A program made the translations under genes and the position numbers. Positions 27,481 to 36,741 of a stretch of 64,000 nt of DNA are shown piece by piece. Source of the stretch: a bacterium (lineage in GTDB: Bacteria; Planctomycetota; Planctomycetia; Planctomycetales; Planctomycetaceae). The DNA lies in NCBI GenBank assembly GCA_016125225.1, contig WGME01000002.1, positions 124,001-188,000 on the forward strand, in the 5' to 3' direction. Every line of letters starts with the position of its first letter. Position 1 is the stretch's first letter. The notes under the pieces were generated by a model that made no database searches, was not told the origin of the DNA, and saw nothing but the letters and a program-made list of their open reading frames with translations.

Positions 27481-29415
27481 ATGGCCGGAACGAGTTCACC
27501 ACCAACGGGCTTTCCCGCGGGTTTGCTGGAACGCAAGCTCGATGAACTGGCTCAGTGTCTGGGCAGCGAGACCGAAACCGGACCGTTTCTCAAACAATCG
27601 CTGACGATCACCGTCCACTCCGCGCGTGCCGATGCCGCCGGCTTCTGGCTCCGTACCACGGGTGATCGGTGGACCCAGCTGACGCTGCAGATCGATCAGG
27701 AAACGGGGCAGCCCACCAGCGAGGTTGTCGCGCAGCCACCCGAGTTCGTCTCCACAACCTGCCAACAAGCGGAACCACTCATCACCCGGCAACGCGCGGC
27801 GACGGGAAATGCCGTCCGCGTGGCCTGTCGCATCCGTCAAGGAGGGCAGGCAGTCGGTGTTCTGTTTGCCAGTTGGCCTGAGGAAATTTTTCAGCCAGAT
27901 CAGCCAACGCTGCTGCCTTACATAGCAGCCTCAGCCGAGTTAGTGGGCGATTTCCTGGTTCAGGAGGAGTTGCGACAACTGCGACGCGGGCATGCTCAAT
28001 CGCTTCAATGGGACCGATTTCTGGCGACCGCGAATGCCTGTCTCACCACGCAACAACTCGCCGACCACATCAGTCACGACGGACGGGTCTTGCTCCGATG
28101 TGATCGCGTCGCCGTGCTTCACATTACCAGTGGAAACAGTCGAATTCTGTCGGTTAGTGGCGTCGATGTCATCGACCGACGCTCCGAAACGGTGCGTCAT
28201 TGGGAACAACTCGCTCGAAATTTTCTCGGGAGCGATGTTCTACAGTGGCATGCAGGCACGCCTGTTCCGACCCAACTCACGGAATTCGCGAACGAAACGG
28301 TTCTACCCCAGGTGATCGCTGTTATCCCGTTAAGATTTCCTAACGGTGAGTTGGCGGGGATCGTGATTGCGGAAGCGTTGCAACCGCTCAGCGATATCAC
28401 GGGTTGGGAGCAACGTATCCATTGGATGCAGCATGTCGCCACAGCCCCCTGGCTGGCGATCTCTGAACGGGAGTTGAGTTCCTGGTCGCGCTGGGTGCGT
28501 TACTGTCGACGAAGTGGTTGGCAACAGCGCTGGAGCGTCAGTCTCGCGGCAGCCGCCGGACTGGGAATCCTTCTAGCTGCCGCAGTCATTCCAGCAGATC
28601 TGGAAGTGACCGCCAGCGGGGAACTTCTGCCCGAGGAACGCCGCGACATCTTTGCTCCGTCCACCGGCGTGATCACCGAAGTGCATGTGAACCATGGAGA
28701 TCAAGTCGACAAGGACCAGTTGCTCCTGGTGGTACGAGACTCCGTCGCCGAACTGGAAGCCACACGGGTCACCGGGGAACTTGCGACTGTTCAGGCAAGA
28801 CTGGGCGTGTTGCAATCGGCTCGTATCACCGCGCTGACGCAAGGGGGCGACGCCAGCCTTCAAGCCCAGCAACTGGCGGCTGAAGAAGCGGAACTGCAAC
28901 AACGTTTGCAGTCACTGACCTTGCAACAATCGCTTCTGGATGCCCAGCGAGCCACCAGCCAGGTCACCAGTCCCCTCCCCGGGCAAGTGCTGACGTGGGA
29001 CCCCGTGACCAACCTGCAGGGCCGCCCTATTGAACGGGGGCAAGTTCTTTTGTCGATTGGGAATATGACAGGCCGCTGGGTCATTGAAGCGCGTGTGCGG
29101 GAGCGGGATCTGCCCGAACTTCGGCAAGCACTGGCCCAGAATCCGAAGGGCCTTGCTGTCGACGTGGCCTCGCTATCGGAAACCAGCCAGAGGTGTCACG
29201 GATTGTTAACGGATATTGCGCGTGTCACCGATGTGGATGAGCGGGGGGACAAAACGGTCCGCGTGACGATTGCCTTAACAGAACCCCCGCCCGACGAGTT
29301 TCGCCCCGGTGCCAGCGTGGTTCCCAAAATTCATTGTGGCCAACGGTCTTTGGGATACGTCTGGCTGCGTGATCTCTGGCAGACACTGCGGCGCCAATGG
29401 TGGCTGTGGTCGTAG
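27481..29415 (+). CDS. GAF-like domain plus HlyD-type membrane fusion protein
   Basis: A 644-residue protein with an unusual layout. Residues 1-330 are a cytoplasmic region with one or two GAF-like folds (FLKQSLTITVHSARADAAGFWL and AVGVLFASW; later LLRCDRVAVLHI and AGIVIAEAL). One membrane helix follows (about 352-370, SVSLAAAAGLGILLAAAVI). Then comes a HlyD/RND adaptor part: the biotinyl-lipoyl strand pair (STGVITEVHVNHGDQVDKDQ), a helical hairpin (about 410-490), PLPGQVLTWD as the second half-motif, and a beta-barrel to the C-terminus. Adaptors of this type connect inner-membrane transporters to outer-membrane channels. No ABC, RND or M50 partner is next to it. The GAF regions might sense a ligand; this is inference. 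Confidence 0.75.
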   Translation: MAGTSSPPTGFPAGLLERKLDELAQCLGSETETGPFLKQSLTITVHSARADAAGFWLRTTGDRWTQLTLQIDQETGQPTSEVVAQPPEFVSTTCQQAEPLITRQRAATGNAVRVACRIRQGGQAVGVLFASWPEEIFQPDQPTLLPYIAASAELVGDFLVQEELRQLRRGHAQSLQWDRFLATANACLTTQQLADHISHDGRVLLRCDRVAVLHITSGNSRILSVSGVDVIDRRSETVRHWEQLARNFLGSDVLQWHAGTPVPTQLTEFANETVLPQVIAVIPLRFPNGELAGIVIAEALQPLSDITGWEQRIHWMQHVATAPWLAISERELSSWSRWVRYCRRSGWQQRWSVSLAAAAGLGILLAAAVIPADLEVTASGELLPEERRDIFAPSTGVITEVHVNHGDQVDKDQLLLVVRDSVAELEATRVTGELATVQARLGVLQSARITALTQGGDASLQAQQLAAEEAELQQRLQSLTLQQSLLDAQRATSQVTSPLPGQVLTWDPVTNLQGRPIERGQVLLSIGNMTGRWVIEARVRERDLPELRQALAQNPKGLAVDVASLSETSQRCHGLLTDIARVTDVDERGDKTVRVTIALTEPPPDEFRPGASVVPKIHCGQRSLGYVWLRDLWQTLRRQWWLWS

Positions 29416-29444
29416 GTAACGATCTAACGGCTTCATGGATCGTT

Positions 29445-29480
29445 AACAAAAAACGGGAGACTTCGTTAAGAAGTCTCCCG
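29445..29480 (-). terminator. Intrinsic terminator of the DUF1559 gene
   Basis: A perfect 11-bp stem (CGGGAGACTTC / GAAGTCTCCCG) with a GTTAA loop, followed on the minus strand by six T's. A second inverted repeat, AACGATC...GATCGTT (29418-29444), sits beside it and may end the convergent adaptor gene. Confidence 0.85.
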
Positions 29481-29526
29481 CAGTCGTGCATCGAGATTAA
29501 CCAGTCAGAGACTGGCCAGAATCTGG

Positions 29527-30528
29527 TTAGTAATCGCCAATGGTGTTGCCATCGTTGACTGTACCCAAGTTCCGGTAAATCGTGTAGTCGATGTTTTCGC
29601 TGATGAACTTCACCGTGCCATCGCCCACCAGGAAGTGCGAGCCACCGGTGTGGAAGCTGGCAAAGCCGGGGGTGTTATCTTGCTTGGTGCTGGTATTGCC
29701 ATCAGTATCAGCGTTCATGCGGATGTAGACATCGCCCAGCGTGGCAGCGGTGCCTTCATCGGTATTACGGTTCAAGCAACCAGCCCACGTGGCATGACCG
29801 ACGTCGGTTGCGGTCGTGTTCCGAATAGTCCAGCGTTCGCCGACCATGATGGCATTGCTGGAACCGTCGGTCATGTCGCGAATCCCGGCACGGCTGTTCT
29901 CACCGAAGCAGCCACGGAATTGCTGGGTGGTCACTACCACACCGTCTCGAATGCCAAGGCCGTTAGCGACATCCCAACCGGCCACACCGACATAGTTCGT
30001 GCGGGCAAACTGGCTGGTGGGAGCGACTGTGGTCGTACCGGTAGTGAGCACGTTCGTGTTCGTCACGAGATTCTGACCGGTGTCTGACGGGCACTTGAAC
30101 GCCGAAATCGTCGTGTTCAGACCAACAGTTTCAGCGCTTGTCGGCGTGGGAGTTGCCACGACACTATTTCCGTTTGTGCTTCCGTACGGGAAAGTGTTCA
30201 CAAAACGGGTGCTGAGAATGTTGTAGAGAGGCGCCTGGTCAATCTGAGGCAACAGCATCGTGTTCCAGCCCCAGCCACTGAACGGGAGGGCGGTGTTACC
30301 TTGGCTGTGGCCAACCCATCCCGGTGGGAAGACCAGAAAGTTGTCGTGATAGTTGTGCAGCGCCAGCCCCAATTGCTTGAGGTTGTTGCGGCATTGGGTA
30401 CGGCGAGCGGCTTCGCGGGCCTGCTGGACAGCAGGCAAGAGCAACGCAATCAGGATTGCAATAATCGCAATCACCACCAGCAGCTCGATCAGAGTGAAGG
30501 CGGCACGGTTTCGCAAGCTTCGATTCAC
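29527..30528 (-). CDS. DUF1559 protein with type IV prepilin-like N-terminus
   Basis: A protein of 333 residues from the large planctomycete DUF1559 (SBP_bac_10-like) family. It opens with a prepilin cleavage and methylation motif and hydrophobic helix, [26 protein letters not shown], seen as [13 protein letters not shown] then [13 protein letters not shown], and [15 protein letters not shown] is the typical next element. The C-terminus has the H-X9-DG motif in [17 protein letters not shown]. Such proteins are pseudopilin-like and exported through a type II/IV pilus machinery; their job is not known. A GTG start at 30528 is preferred because an AAGGAGAG site lies just upstream and it gives the usual short N-terminus. 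A strong terminator follows at 29445. Confidence 0.9.
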   Translation of the reverse strand: MNRSLRNRAAFTLIELLVVIAIIAILIALLLPAVQQAREAARRTQCRNNLKQLGLALHNYHDNFLVFPPGWVGHSQGNTALPFSGWGWNTMLLPQIDQAPLYNILSTRFVNTFPYGSTNGNSVVATPTPTSAETVGLNTTISAFKCPSDTGQNLVTNTNVLTTGTTTVAPTSQFARTNYVGVAGWDVANGLGIRDGVVVTTQQFRGCFGENSRAGIRDMTDGSSNAIMVGERWTIRNTTATDVGHATWAGCLNRNTDEGTAATLGDVYIRMNADTDGNTSTKQDNTPGFASFHTGGSHFLVGDGTVKFISENIDYTIYRNLGTVNDGNTIGDY

Positions 30529-30965
30529 AGACTCTCCTTGGGTTGGTTGTGGAACAGACAATCGTTCGGCCCGAAGCAACGAATGCTGTTGCTTGACCAT
30601 ATCTCATGCACTACATGGGCGTCGTAAATGTGCGTCCCGTTTTTGCGAATCTTTGGTGAGGACATTAGCGGAAAACAGGCAGGTGGATCTCAAACGCTGA
30701 ATGAGGCAGGCATTCAACAGCAGGACGCGGATTTTCCAAAAATCACGCAAAATCGGTGGAAGTTGGCGGGGATACAGTTTGGCGTGTTGCGGTAAATGCA
30801 AGATTCCGTGAAGAAACTCTTCAAAAATTCATCATTCACGCCCACTAGGGCATTTGCAACTGATCACTCTCAGGAATTCGTAAGTTCGAAGGTTTTCCTT
30901 TTCTGCAGAACACCTTCAAAAGCCGCAAGCTGAACATCAAGGCGTTTGCTCAGCTTTGTTCATTC
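30529..30965. other. Intergenic region upstream of DUF1559 gene
   Basis: This 437-bp gap separates two minus-strand genes. It should carry the DUF1559 promoter on its left side and the end of the propeller transcript on its right. A weak stem, AAGCTGA...TCAGCTT, lies near 30927-30957. A 65-codon open frame on the minus strand near 30604-30801 has no supporting features. Confidence 0.4.
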
Positions 30966-32255
30966 TCACTTCTGACCAATGGCGTACAAGGTTTCACGTC
31001 GTGCGGGACCGTTCCCACTCGCCACGCGGAGAAACATTTCGCCACCAAGGATTGCCGGACTGGCGAACGACTCACTCTCCAATTGATTTTCCGCAATCAA
31101 ATCCCACTTTTCCGGGTTGGCGTGGAAGACATACATTGTGCCCAATTCATTGGCCCAATAAATGACGTCACCCACCCCCACCGGTGACGCGCTGACTGGC
31201 CCTTTCAGTCGGGTCTTCCACATCTCCTGGCCATCAGTCCCACGCCAGCAGTACATCACACCATTGTCTGTTAGACCGTACACAAACCCTTTGTGCACCA
31301 GCATCGATTGTTCATAGCATTTCTGGTTGTTCTTCCAGAGAACCTGTCCGCTGCCATCCGCTCGAATCGCGATCGTTTCCGGTTTCGGGTATCCACCGCT
31401 CGCATACACGACGTCCCCCTCCCAAACCATGGTTCCACATGTAGCAAACGTCGTACCAGGTGTTTCCCAGAGGAGCTTCCCATTGCTGGGATTGTACGAC
31501 GCCACCTTCTCGGCACCGCTGATTAGCAACTGGTCCTTCCCAGCGACATGGGCGACAACCGGGGTTGAGAACGAAATGTTGTTCGGCCGTGGCGTCCGCC
31601 AGACCGGTTGACCAGTGGCCCGATCAAAGGCTGCGAGAAAACTGTTGCCATCGTACTCTCCAATCACGATGACCGTCTTGCCGTACAGGACCGGTGAGGC
31701 GGCATAACCGTACTCATACTTGGTGGGTCGGTAATGGCCAGCCGACCGTTTCCAGATCTCCTTGCCTTCCAGACTCAAAGCAATCAGACCGATTTCATCA
31801 TGCTCATAAAAGGCCGCGAAGAGCCGTTCGCCATCGGAAGCGATCGTGGATGACGCTTCTGTATTCTTCGGGTGATTCCGCTGAGGAAACCCGCCGCGAT
31901 TGACATCCTCTTTCCACAACTGTCTGCCGGTTGTTCGATCATAGGCCAGGATTGATTGCACCTGCTTCTGTTCATCGGCCGTGGCCAGAAACACACGATC
32001 TCCCACTACGATCGGTGAACTATGGCCGCGTCCCGGAACGGGAGATTTCCAAAGCACGTTCTTCGTGGCACTGAAGGTTGTGGGGGCGGCGGGGGAAACC
32101 GCAGTTCCATTGCGGAAAGGGCCCCGCCACCACGGCCAGTCTCGGTCGGCATTTAAAGCCGGGAAATCAGCAATGGCACGATCCTGCGCGACGCTCTCAT
32201 TCATCAGTGTCGACAGACCGCAGCAGATCAAGCACCAACCCAGTAGACGGAACAT
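30966..32255 (-). CDS. Exported PQQ-like beta-propeller protein
   Basis: A protein of 429 residues from the PQQ-binding-like (BamB/YxaL-type) propeller family. The start at 32255 has an AAGGG site about 8 nt upstream and gives a signal peptide, MFRLLGWCLICCGLSTLMNESVAQ. The mature part begins WPWWRGPFRNG, then carries repeated blades with the AxDxxTGxxLWxxP theme (AYDRTTGRQLWKED, AAFDRATGQPVWRTP, SYNPSNGKLLWETP). Such propellers in planctomycetes are periplasmic and probably scaffold or bind carbohydrate or protein partners; catalytic PQQ use is not shown. It is divergent from the ceramidase-like gene, with about 160 bp between. Confidence 0.88.
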   Translation of the reverse strand: MFRLLGWCLICCGLSTLMNESVAQDRAIADFPALNADRDWPWWRGPFRNGTAVSPAAPTTFSATKNVLWKSPVPGRGHSSPIVVGDRVFLATADEQKQVQSILAYDRTTGRQLWKEDVNRGGFPQRNHPKNTEASSTIASDGERLFAAFYEHDEIGLIALSLEGKEIWKRSAGHYRPTKYEYGYAASPVLYGKTVIVIGEYDGNSFLAAFDRATGQPVWRTPRPNNISFSTPVVAHVAGKDQLLISGAEKVASYNPSNGKLLWETPGTTFATCGTMVWEGDVVYASGGYPKPETIAIRADGSGQVLWKNNQKCYEQSMLVHKGFVYGLTDNGVMYCWRGTDGQEMWKTRLKGPVSASPVGVGDVIYWANELGTMYVFHANPEKWDLIAENQLESESFASPAILGGEMFLRVASGNGPARRETLYAIGQK

Positions 32256-32413
32256 AACAGACCCTTGCATGACAGCGAACAGATTCCTCCAAGTCCTCAA
32301 CGTTACAGATCGGTAAGGCTTGATGGAAGCGTGTCGTGTGGTCACGATAAGCAGACATTCGGTTGGCGGCCTCGGCCGATCGTTCTTGGCGACGTGATTG
32401 CAGGAGAGTCGAC

Positions 32414-33868
32414 ATGCTGAAGATTCGCAACTTGATCTGGATGGGCTGTCTAGCCGTGATCTTCAGTTGTGCAGGCCCCTGTCTTGCCGAAGAGGCTGTC
32501 TTTCGCGCCGGTGCGGCGACAAGCAATATCACGCCGCGATTGGGTGGCGCCATTGTCGGTGGCTTCGCACCGATTCCCTCGAAGCACATTCACGACGAAC
32601 TGCATGCCCGCTGCATTGTCGTTGATGATGGACAGACGAAACTCGCACTCGTGACCTGCGATCTGCTCGGCATCCATCGGCATCTCAGCGACACAGCCCG
32701 CGAGTTGATCACCGAAGCCACGGGCATCCCCCGCGAGAATGTGCTTATCTCGGCGACGCATACACACTCTGCGGTGAGCGCCCTCGGCACCAGTGCTGGT
32801 GATCCGCAGGAACCGCTCAATGAGTATCAGCAGTTCGTGGCAGAACGCATTGCCGATGGCGTGACGCGGGCGATGAACACGCTGCGTCCTGCAGAAACGG
32901 CTTTCGGTACGGTCGATGTGCCCGAGCATGTCAACAATCGCCGCTGGTCGATGCGGCCGGGTACCATGCCGGCCAATCCGTTTGGGGGTTATGACCTCGC
33001 CAAGATGAATCCCCCCAGCGGAAGTCCCAACCTGATTGAACCCGTGGGGCCGATCGATCCGATCGTTTCGATCCTGTCCTTCCGGGAACCCGATGGCCAG
33101 CCGATCGCGGTCTTTGCGGCCTACTCACTGCACTATGTCGGGGGCGTCGGACCGGGACACATCTCGGCCGACTACTTTGCGATGTTTTGTCAGAAGTTAA
33201 CCCAACTGCTGGGAGTGACCGACCGCGATCCCGAGTTTGTGGCGATCATGGCGAATGGCACCAGTGGGGATATCAACAACATCGACTTCCGCAATCCCCG
33301 CAAGAGCAAGCCGGCCTATGAACAAATGCGGTACGTCGCCGACGATGTCGCTGCCAAAGTTCATGCGACGTTGGGGACGCTGACCTATCAATCGAAGATT
33401 CGGCTCGATGCCCGGTATCGGGAACCGGTCCTGCAATGGCGGCGGCCGACGGCTGAGCAGATGGCCTGGGCCAACAAGACGCTGGCGGAACCCGATGATT
33501 CGGGCAAGGTCAGCCTGCCACGCGTCTATGCCGACCGGACTTTAAAGCTCGCAGAGTATCCCGAAAGCACGACGGTCCCCGTGCAGGTACTGGCACTCGG
33601 CGATGTGACCATCGGGACCATGCCCTGCGAAGTCTTCTGCGAGATCGGCATGGAATTCCGTGACCGCAGCGCTCTTAAGCCCGCGTTCATGGTGGAACTC
33701 AATCATGGCTATTTCGGTTACCTGCCGACACCGCGGCATCACGACCTGGGGGGCTATGAGACCTGGCTCGGAACCAGCAAGTTGGAGCGTGAGGCGTCCG
33801 TGAAATTGCTGGATCAATTGGTCGAAATGACAGAGGAGATTGCTGCGACTCGGAAGTCGAGCAAGTAA
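32414..33868 (+). CDS. Exported neutral/alkaline ceramidase-like hydrolase
   Basis: An exported hydrolase of 484 residues, in the neutral/alkaline non-lysosomal ceramidase N-domain family. The start at 32414 has an AGGAG site 7 nt upstream and provides a signal peptide (MLKIRNLIWMGCLAVIFSC, then LAEE). Key segments are RAGAATSNITPRLG, the zinc-type motif ISATHTHSA, NGTSGDINNID and an ELNHGYFGYLPT near the C-terminus. True ceramidases cleave the amide of ceramide; many planctomycete members are of unknown substrate and lack the C-terminal domain, as here. A terminator-like hairpin at 33887 separates it from pfaD. Confidence 0.87.
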   Translation: MLKIRNLIWMGCLAVIFSCAGPCLAEEAVFRAGAATSNITPRLGGAIVGGFAPIPSKHIHDELHARCIVVDDGQTKLALVTCDLLGIHRHLSDTARELITEATGIPRENVLISATHTHSAVSALGTSAGDPQEPLNEYQQFVAERIADGVTRAMNTLRPAETAFGTVDVPEHVNNRRWSMRPGTMPANPFGGYDLAKMNPPSGSPNLIEPVGPIDPIVSILSFREPDGQPIAVFAAYSLHYVGGVGPGHISADYFAMFCQKLTQLLGVTDRDPEFVAIMANGTSGDINNIDFRNPRKSKPAYEQMRYVADDVAAKVHATLGTLTYQSKIRLDARYREPVLQWRRPTAEQMAWANKTLAEPDDSGKVSLPRVYADRTLKLAEYPESTTVPVQVLALGDVTIGTMPCEVFCEIGMEFRDRSALKPAFMVELNHGYFGYLPTPRHHDLGGYETWLGTSKLEREASVKLLDQLVEMTEEIAATRKSSK

Positions 33869-33886
33869 TCGATAGAGAACAAAGAA

Positions 33887-33910
33887 GCCCAGGGAAGGCT
33901 TTCCCTGGGC
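33887..33910. terminator. Hairpin between ceramidase-like and pfaD-like genes
   Basis: A perfect 10-bp stem, GCCCAGGGAA / TTCCCTGGGC, with a 4-base loop lies between two convergent genes. A T-rich stretch follows it on the minus strand, less so on the plus strand, so it may act in both directions. Confidence 0.7.
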
Positions 33911-33938
33911 GTCACATGATTAATGTCTTCGATTCCAA

Positions 33939-35588
33939 CTAACCGATGCCGAGCCGTTGCATCACATCGGCCTGTTCACGGGGCGGGACATGCAGGGCTT
34001 CTTCAGGGACATGGAAGCCCTGGCTGCGCAGCGCCTGAATGCGGGACATCACGGCCCCGCCGTAGAGCATGTTGAAACCGACCACGCCGACGCGGCGGTT
34101 TTCCGGTTGCTCCAGGAACGACCCCTTGGCCCAGTAATTGAAGGCCCCCATCGCCGGACCGCACCAGATCTGGTAATCGAGACGACGATCGGGAATGCCC
34201 TGATTCGCCCAGCGCGAGGCCTGGCCGAGATACCAGCGGAAGATCAGGGCCATCTTGTGCTTGGGATCTTTTTCGCCTTTCGCAACCTGCACCGGATCAC
34301 GCTGCTGGAAGAACTGCACCGTCTGGTTCCACACATCATCGAGCGAAGTTTTGAACATCGTTTTTTCGATGCTCGCCCGATCGGCTGCGGGGATGTCTTC
34401 GATGCTTTTGCAATCGCGATAGAGTTCGTACAGCTTGGTGGCCCGCATCGCAAACATGGTGCCCCGCTTGAGCACCTGCACCTTCACACCCATTTCGAAC
34501 ATGTCGGCGGCGGGGCACATGGTGGTGTCGGCTTCTTCGGCCGCGGCGAGCAGCTTGCGGACTTCATCGCAGGTGCCAGATTCGACACAAGCCTGATTGA
34601 TCGAACCGACCAACGCGTACCCAGCCCCCATTCCAAACGCCGCTGCGACGGACGCCGGAGTCGAAATGCCACCCGCTGCACCAACACGCAACGGTTGAGC
34701 AAAACGGTATTGGGCCATCGCCTTATCACGCAGGGCGATCATGGTGGGCACCAGGGTCACCATCGGGCGGTTATCGGTATGGCCCCCCGAGTCGGCTTCG
34801 GCGGTCAAATCCTGAGCGATCGGAATCTGTTCCGCCAGTTGGGCCTGTTCCTGGGTCAACAGGCCCGTCCGCACCAGTTCCGACAGCATTTTGGCCGGGG
34901 GCGGAGCGAAGAATTTCGTCGCCACTTCGGTCCGCGACACCTTCGCCATCACGCGGTTCGGTGTGACGATTTCGCCATTCGGTCCGCGATGAATCCCGTG
35001 CGTGCGGAACCGGACCACATTGATGGTCATGTCCAGAAACGCCGAGGCTTCCGCTAATGTAACTCCGCGTTGGATGTAGAGTTCGACGACACCTTTTTCG
35101 AGGCTGGCATCGTGCGGGCTGTGAATCAAATTGAAGCCGTATGGCAGACCCGGAATGTTCTGCTGAATGCGATCAATCGCCTGTTCGACCCGTTGCAGGC
35201 TGAGACCGGCCGAACCAAAGATGCCCAGCATTCCCGCGCGGGCCATCTCCTCAACAATGTCAGCCGAACCGATCCCGGCCGCCATGCCCCCGGAGGCATA
35301 CGGAAAACGAATGCCATGATCGAGGCAGAAGGTCACATCGCCCAGGTGTTCCGCGGGCATCGGCGGAACATAACCGATCATCGGATAAGCCTGATCCGAG
35401 GGCGGATTCGGGCCGATGGTGCCGTTGCCACCCACACCCAGGGCATAACCTTGAGTGGTGTTGATGATATACAGTGGGTCATGGATCGAATGAATCGCGG
35501 CAGCGACCGACTGCGGATCCAAGGCCAGCGGTGCTCCATCAGCGGACCACCAACCCAACAGAGACGGGGGAACGATATACTGCGTCAT
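33939..35588 (-). CDS. PfaD-family flavin-dependent enoyl reductase-like protein
   Basis: A 549-residue protein of the PfaD family, the 2-nitropropane-dioxygenase-like TIM-barrel enoyl reductases that act with polyunsaturated fatty acid or polyketide synthases. Visible parts are an opening PPSLLGWWSADG, HGIRFPYASGGMAAGIGS, a SGGHTDNRPM loop, the flavin-site glycine stretch RVGAAGGISTPASVAAAFGMGAGY (abridged here as RVGAAGGISTP and FGMGAGY), and the long helical end with FRWYLGQASRWANQG. Length and motif order match the family. No PfaABC-type synthase lies in the window, so its partner is elsewhere or it acts alone. It is probably a single gene; product class is inferred. Confidence 0.9.
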   Translation of the reverse strand: MTQYIVPPSLLGWWSADGAPLALDPQSVAAAIHSIHDPLYIINTTQGYALGVGGNGTIGPNPPSDQAYPMIGYVPPMPAEHLGDVTFCLDHGIRFPYASGGMAAGIGSADIVEEMARAGMLGIFGSAGLSLQRVEQAIDRIQQNIPGLPYGFNLIHSPHDASLEKGVVELYIQRGVTLAEASAFLDMTINVVRFRTHGIHRGPNGEIVTPNRVMAKVSRTEVATKFFAPPPAKMLSELVRTGLLTQEQAQLAEQIPIAQDLTAEADSGGHTDNRPMVTLVPTMIALRDKAMAQYRFAQPLRVGAAGGISTPASVAAAFGMGAGYALVGSINQACVESGTCDEVRKLLAAAEEADTTMCPAADMFEMGVKVQVLKRGTMFAMRATKLYELYRDCKSIEDIPAADRASIEKTMFKTSLDDVWNQTVQFFQQRDPVQVAKGEKDPKHKMALIFRWYLGQASRWANQGIPDRRLDYQIWCGPAMGAFNYWAKGSFLEQPENRRVGVVGFNMLYGGAVMSRIQALRSQGFHVPEEALHVPPREQADVMQRLGIG

Positions 35589-35728
35589 CGCATCCTCAGC
35601 GAGAGATTTGCAGCACGCGCCATCAGGCAGTCATCGCCCAATGTCCAGGTACTTCAGCCGGGGCCTGAGCGCACCCGGAGACACATTGTGACACGCTGCG
35701 GATTATAACGTCGGTTGATCGGTGAGAA

Positions 35729-35941
35729 GTGTCCACCAACACCGTAGAAATTCAGAATCCGTATAAGTCCCCCAGGCCTCCGAGCCGCACAAACCCCGCA
35801 GCCTCTCCAAACATCCAGCTGTCGTCCACTGATGATAAAACACAAGCCGGCCGGATGAAGTCATCCGGCCGGCTCGCGGGAACAGACGCTGCCTACGAGG
35901 CAGTTGGGGAGTCGTCTTTTCAGTGTGGGCAAATCCTCTAG
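35729..35941 (+). pseudogene. Possible remnant of a small NPYxSP-type protein gene
   Basis: A plus-strand frame opens MSTNTVEIQNPYKSPRPPS, which is like the N-terminal NPYxSP tag of many short planctomycete membrane proteins, but what follows is not membrane-like. It runs through the terminator hairpin at 35845-35874. I read it as a possible truncated relic, or chance. Very uncertain. Confidence 0.2.
35845..35874 (-). terminator. Terminator of the Cys-containing lipoprotein gene
   Basis: A perfect long inverted repeat, AGCCGGCCGGATGA / TCATCCGGCCGGCT, with a 2-base centre. On the minus strand it is followed by TGTGTTTTATC, a T-rich tail. It is about 120 bp past the lipoprotein stop. Confidence 0.75.
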
Positions 35942-35994
35942 TTCAATCCGTTCCCGTAGTACTCATCAGAGGGGCCGTGAGTCCCCCCCGACAT

Positions 35995-36369
35995 CTATCG
36001 TGAAAACATCGCGCGGATGTTGTTGTTCATCGAGTCATACATGTTGCGGGTCGAGGCACTGATGCGTTGCAGCGGCTGAGCATGAATGCGGGCTTCGGCC
36101 GGAGCGGGAGGGGGCGGAGGAGCGATCGTGCTATCGACTCCCGGAGGAGCCGGAATCGGAGCTAACGTCGGCAACGGGGCCGGTTGCATTTGCGGGCTGC
36201 TCATGGGAGCTGAAGTTCCCCCCTGCATGCATTCATAGCAGGGTTCCGCCGGATAGACGGACGACACGCCGCAATCTTTGCACTTCCCAAATTTCGTTGC
36301 CGAGCAGCCAGAGACCACCAGCAAGGCGGCCGGCAGCACAACCCAAGTCCAGGCCTGCTTGTGAGTCAT
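35995..36369 (-). CDS. Small lipoprotein with Cys pairs and Pro-rich tail
   Basis: A lipoprotein of 124 residues. The start at 36369 gives a signal peptide with lipobox LVVSGCSA (lipid Cys22). Right after the anchor come two Cys pairs, KCKDCG (30 and 33) and CYEC (44 and 47), which could bind a metal ion or form disulphides. Then a Pro/Ala-rich linker (PAPLPTLAPIPAPPG) and a short helical end with SRNMYDSMNNN-like residues (seen as STRNMYDSMNNNIRAMF). No known family. The Cys arrangement recalls the larger Cys-rich lipoprotein encoded at 57199. Terminated by the hairpin at 35845. Confidence 0.65.
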   Translation of the reverse strand: MTHKQAWTWVVLPAALLVVSGCSATKFGKCKDCGVSSVYPAEPCYECMQGGTSAPMSSPQMQPAPLPTLAPIPAPPGVDSTIAPPPPPAPAEARIHAQPLQRISASTRNMYDSMNNNIRAMFSR

Positions 36370-36741
36370 GATGTTGTTCCCTTCCCCGAATCGCCAAGTC
36401 CCCATCGGCCTGTCGTAGCGGATGCCCCTGATGCAGGGGTCTCACTTGCGACAGCGATCACATCGTTCGTGCATGACTTACAATCGGTTCTCGCTGTGCG
36501 GGACATACATGCAATTCCTGCCGATTCTGATCTGCCGATCATCCGTGGTCGCCCTGTAACGATTACGCGCAAGTCCCCAATTGCAGGTAACCTGTGGCGA
36601 TTTCAGGCTGGACGGTCTGATCGGATTACACCGGCAGGTTCTGCCGCTCTTCACGGGCCATTTGCCTCATGAACGGCAGGACTGTTACAACAGGGTCATT
36701 CCCACCTGGGAAGAGGTCTCGCTCGGTTCATTGCATTGAGG
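36370..36741. other. Divergent intergenic region, 372 bp
   Basis: This gap between the lipoprotein gene and the PhoD-like gene must contain both promoters. A hairpin of note lies at 36411-36453 (separate entry). A gene with a ribosome site is not seen. Confidence 0.4.
36411..36453. promoter_or_regulatory. Nested hairpin in the lipoprotein gene leader
   Basis: CCCCTG-ATG-CAGGGG forms a tight inner stem, bounded by TGTCG at 36411 and CGACA at 36449-36453. It sits about 40 bp upstream of the lipoprotein start, in its probable 5' leader, so it might affect translation or mRNA stability. Function is not known. Confidence 0.3.

Larger units (their letters stand above)
35589..35994. other. Intergenic region with terminator and possible gene remnant
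   Basis: The 406-bp gap between two minus-strand genes holds a terminator hairpin at 35845-35874 and, on the plus strand from about 35729, an open stretch that could be a broken small gene (separate entry). The pfaD-like promoter is expected just right of 35588. Nothing else stands out. Confidence 0.45.

Noticed and set aside
33957-35057. A 366-codon plus-strand frame opposite pfaD
   Set aside because: Antisense shadow of a well-supported gene; His/Arg-rich and without motifs.
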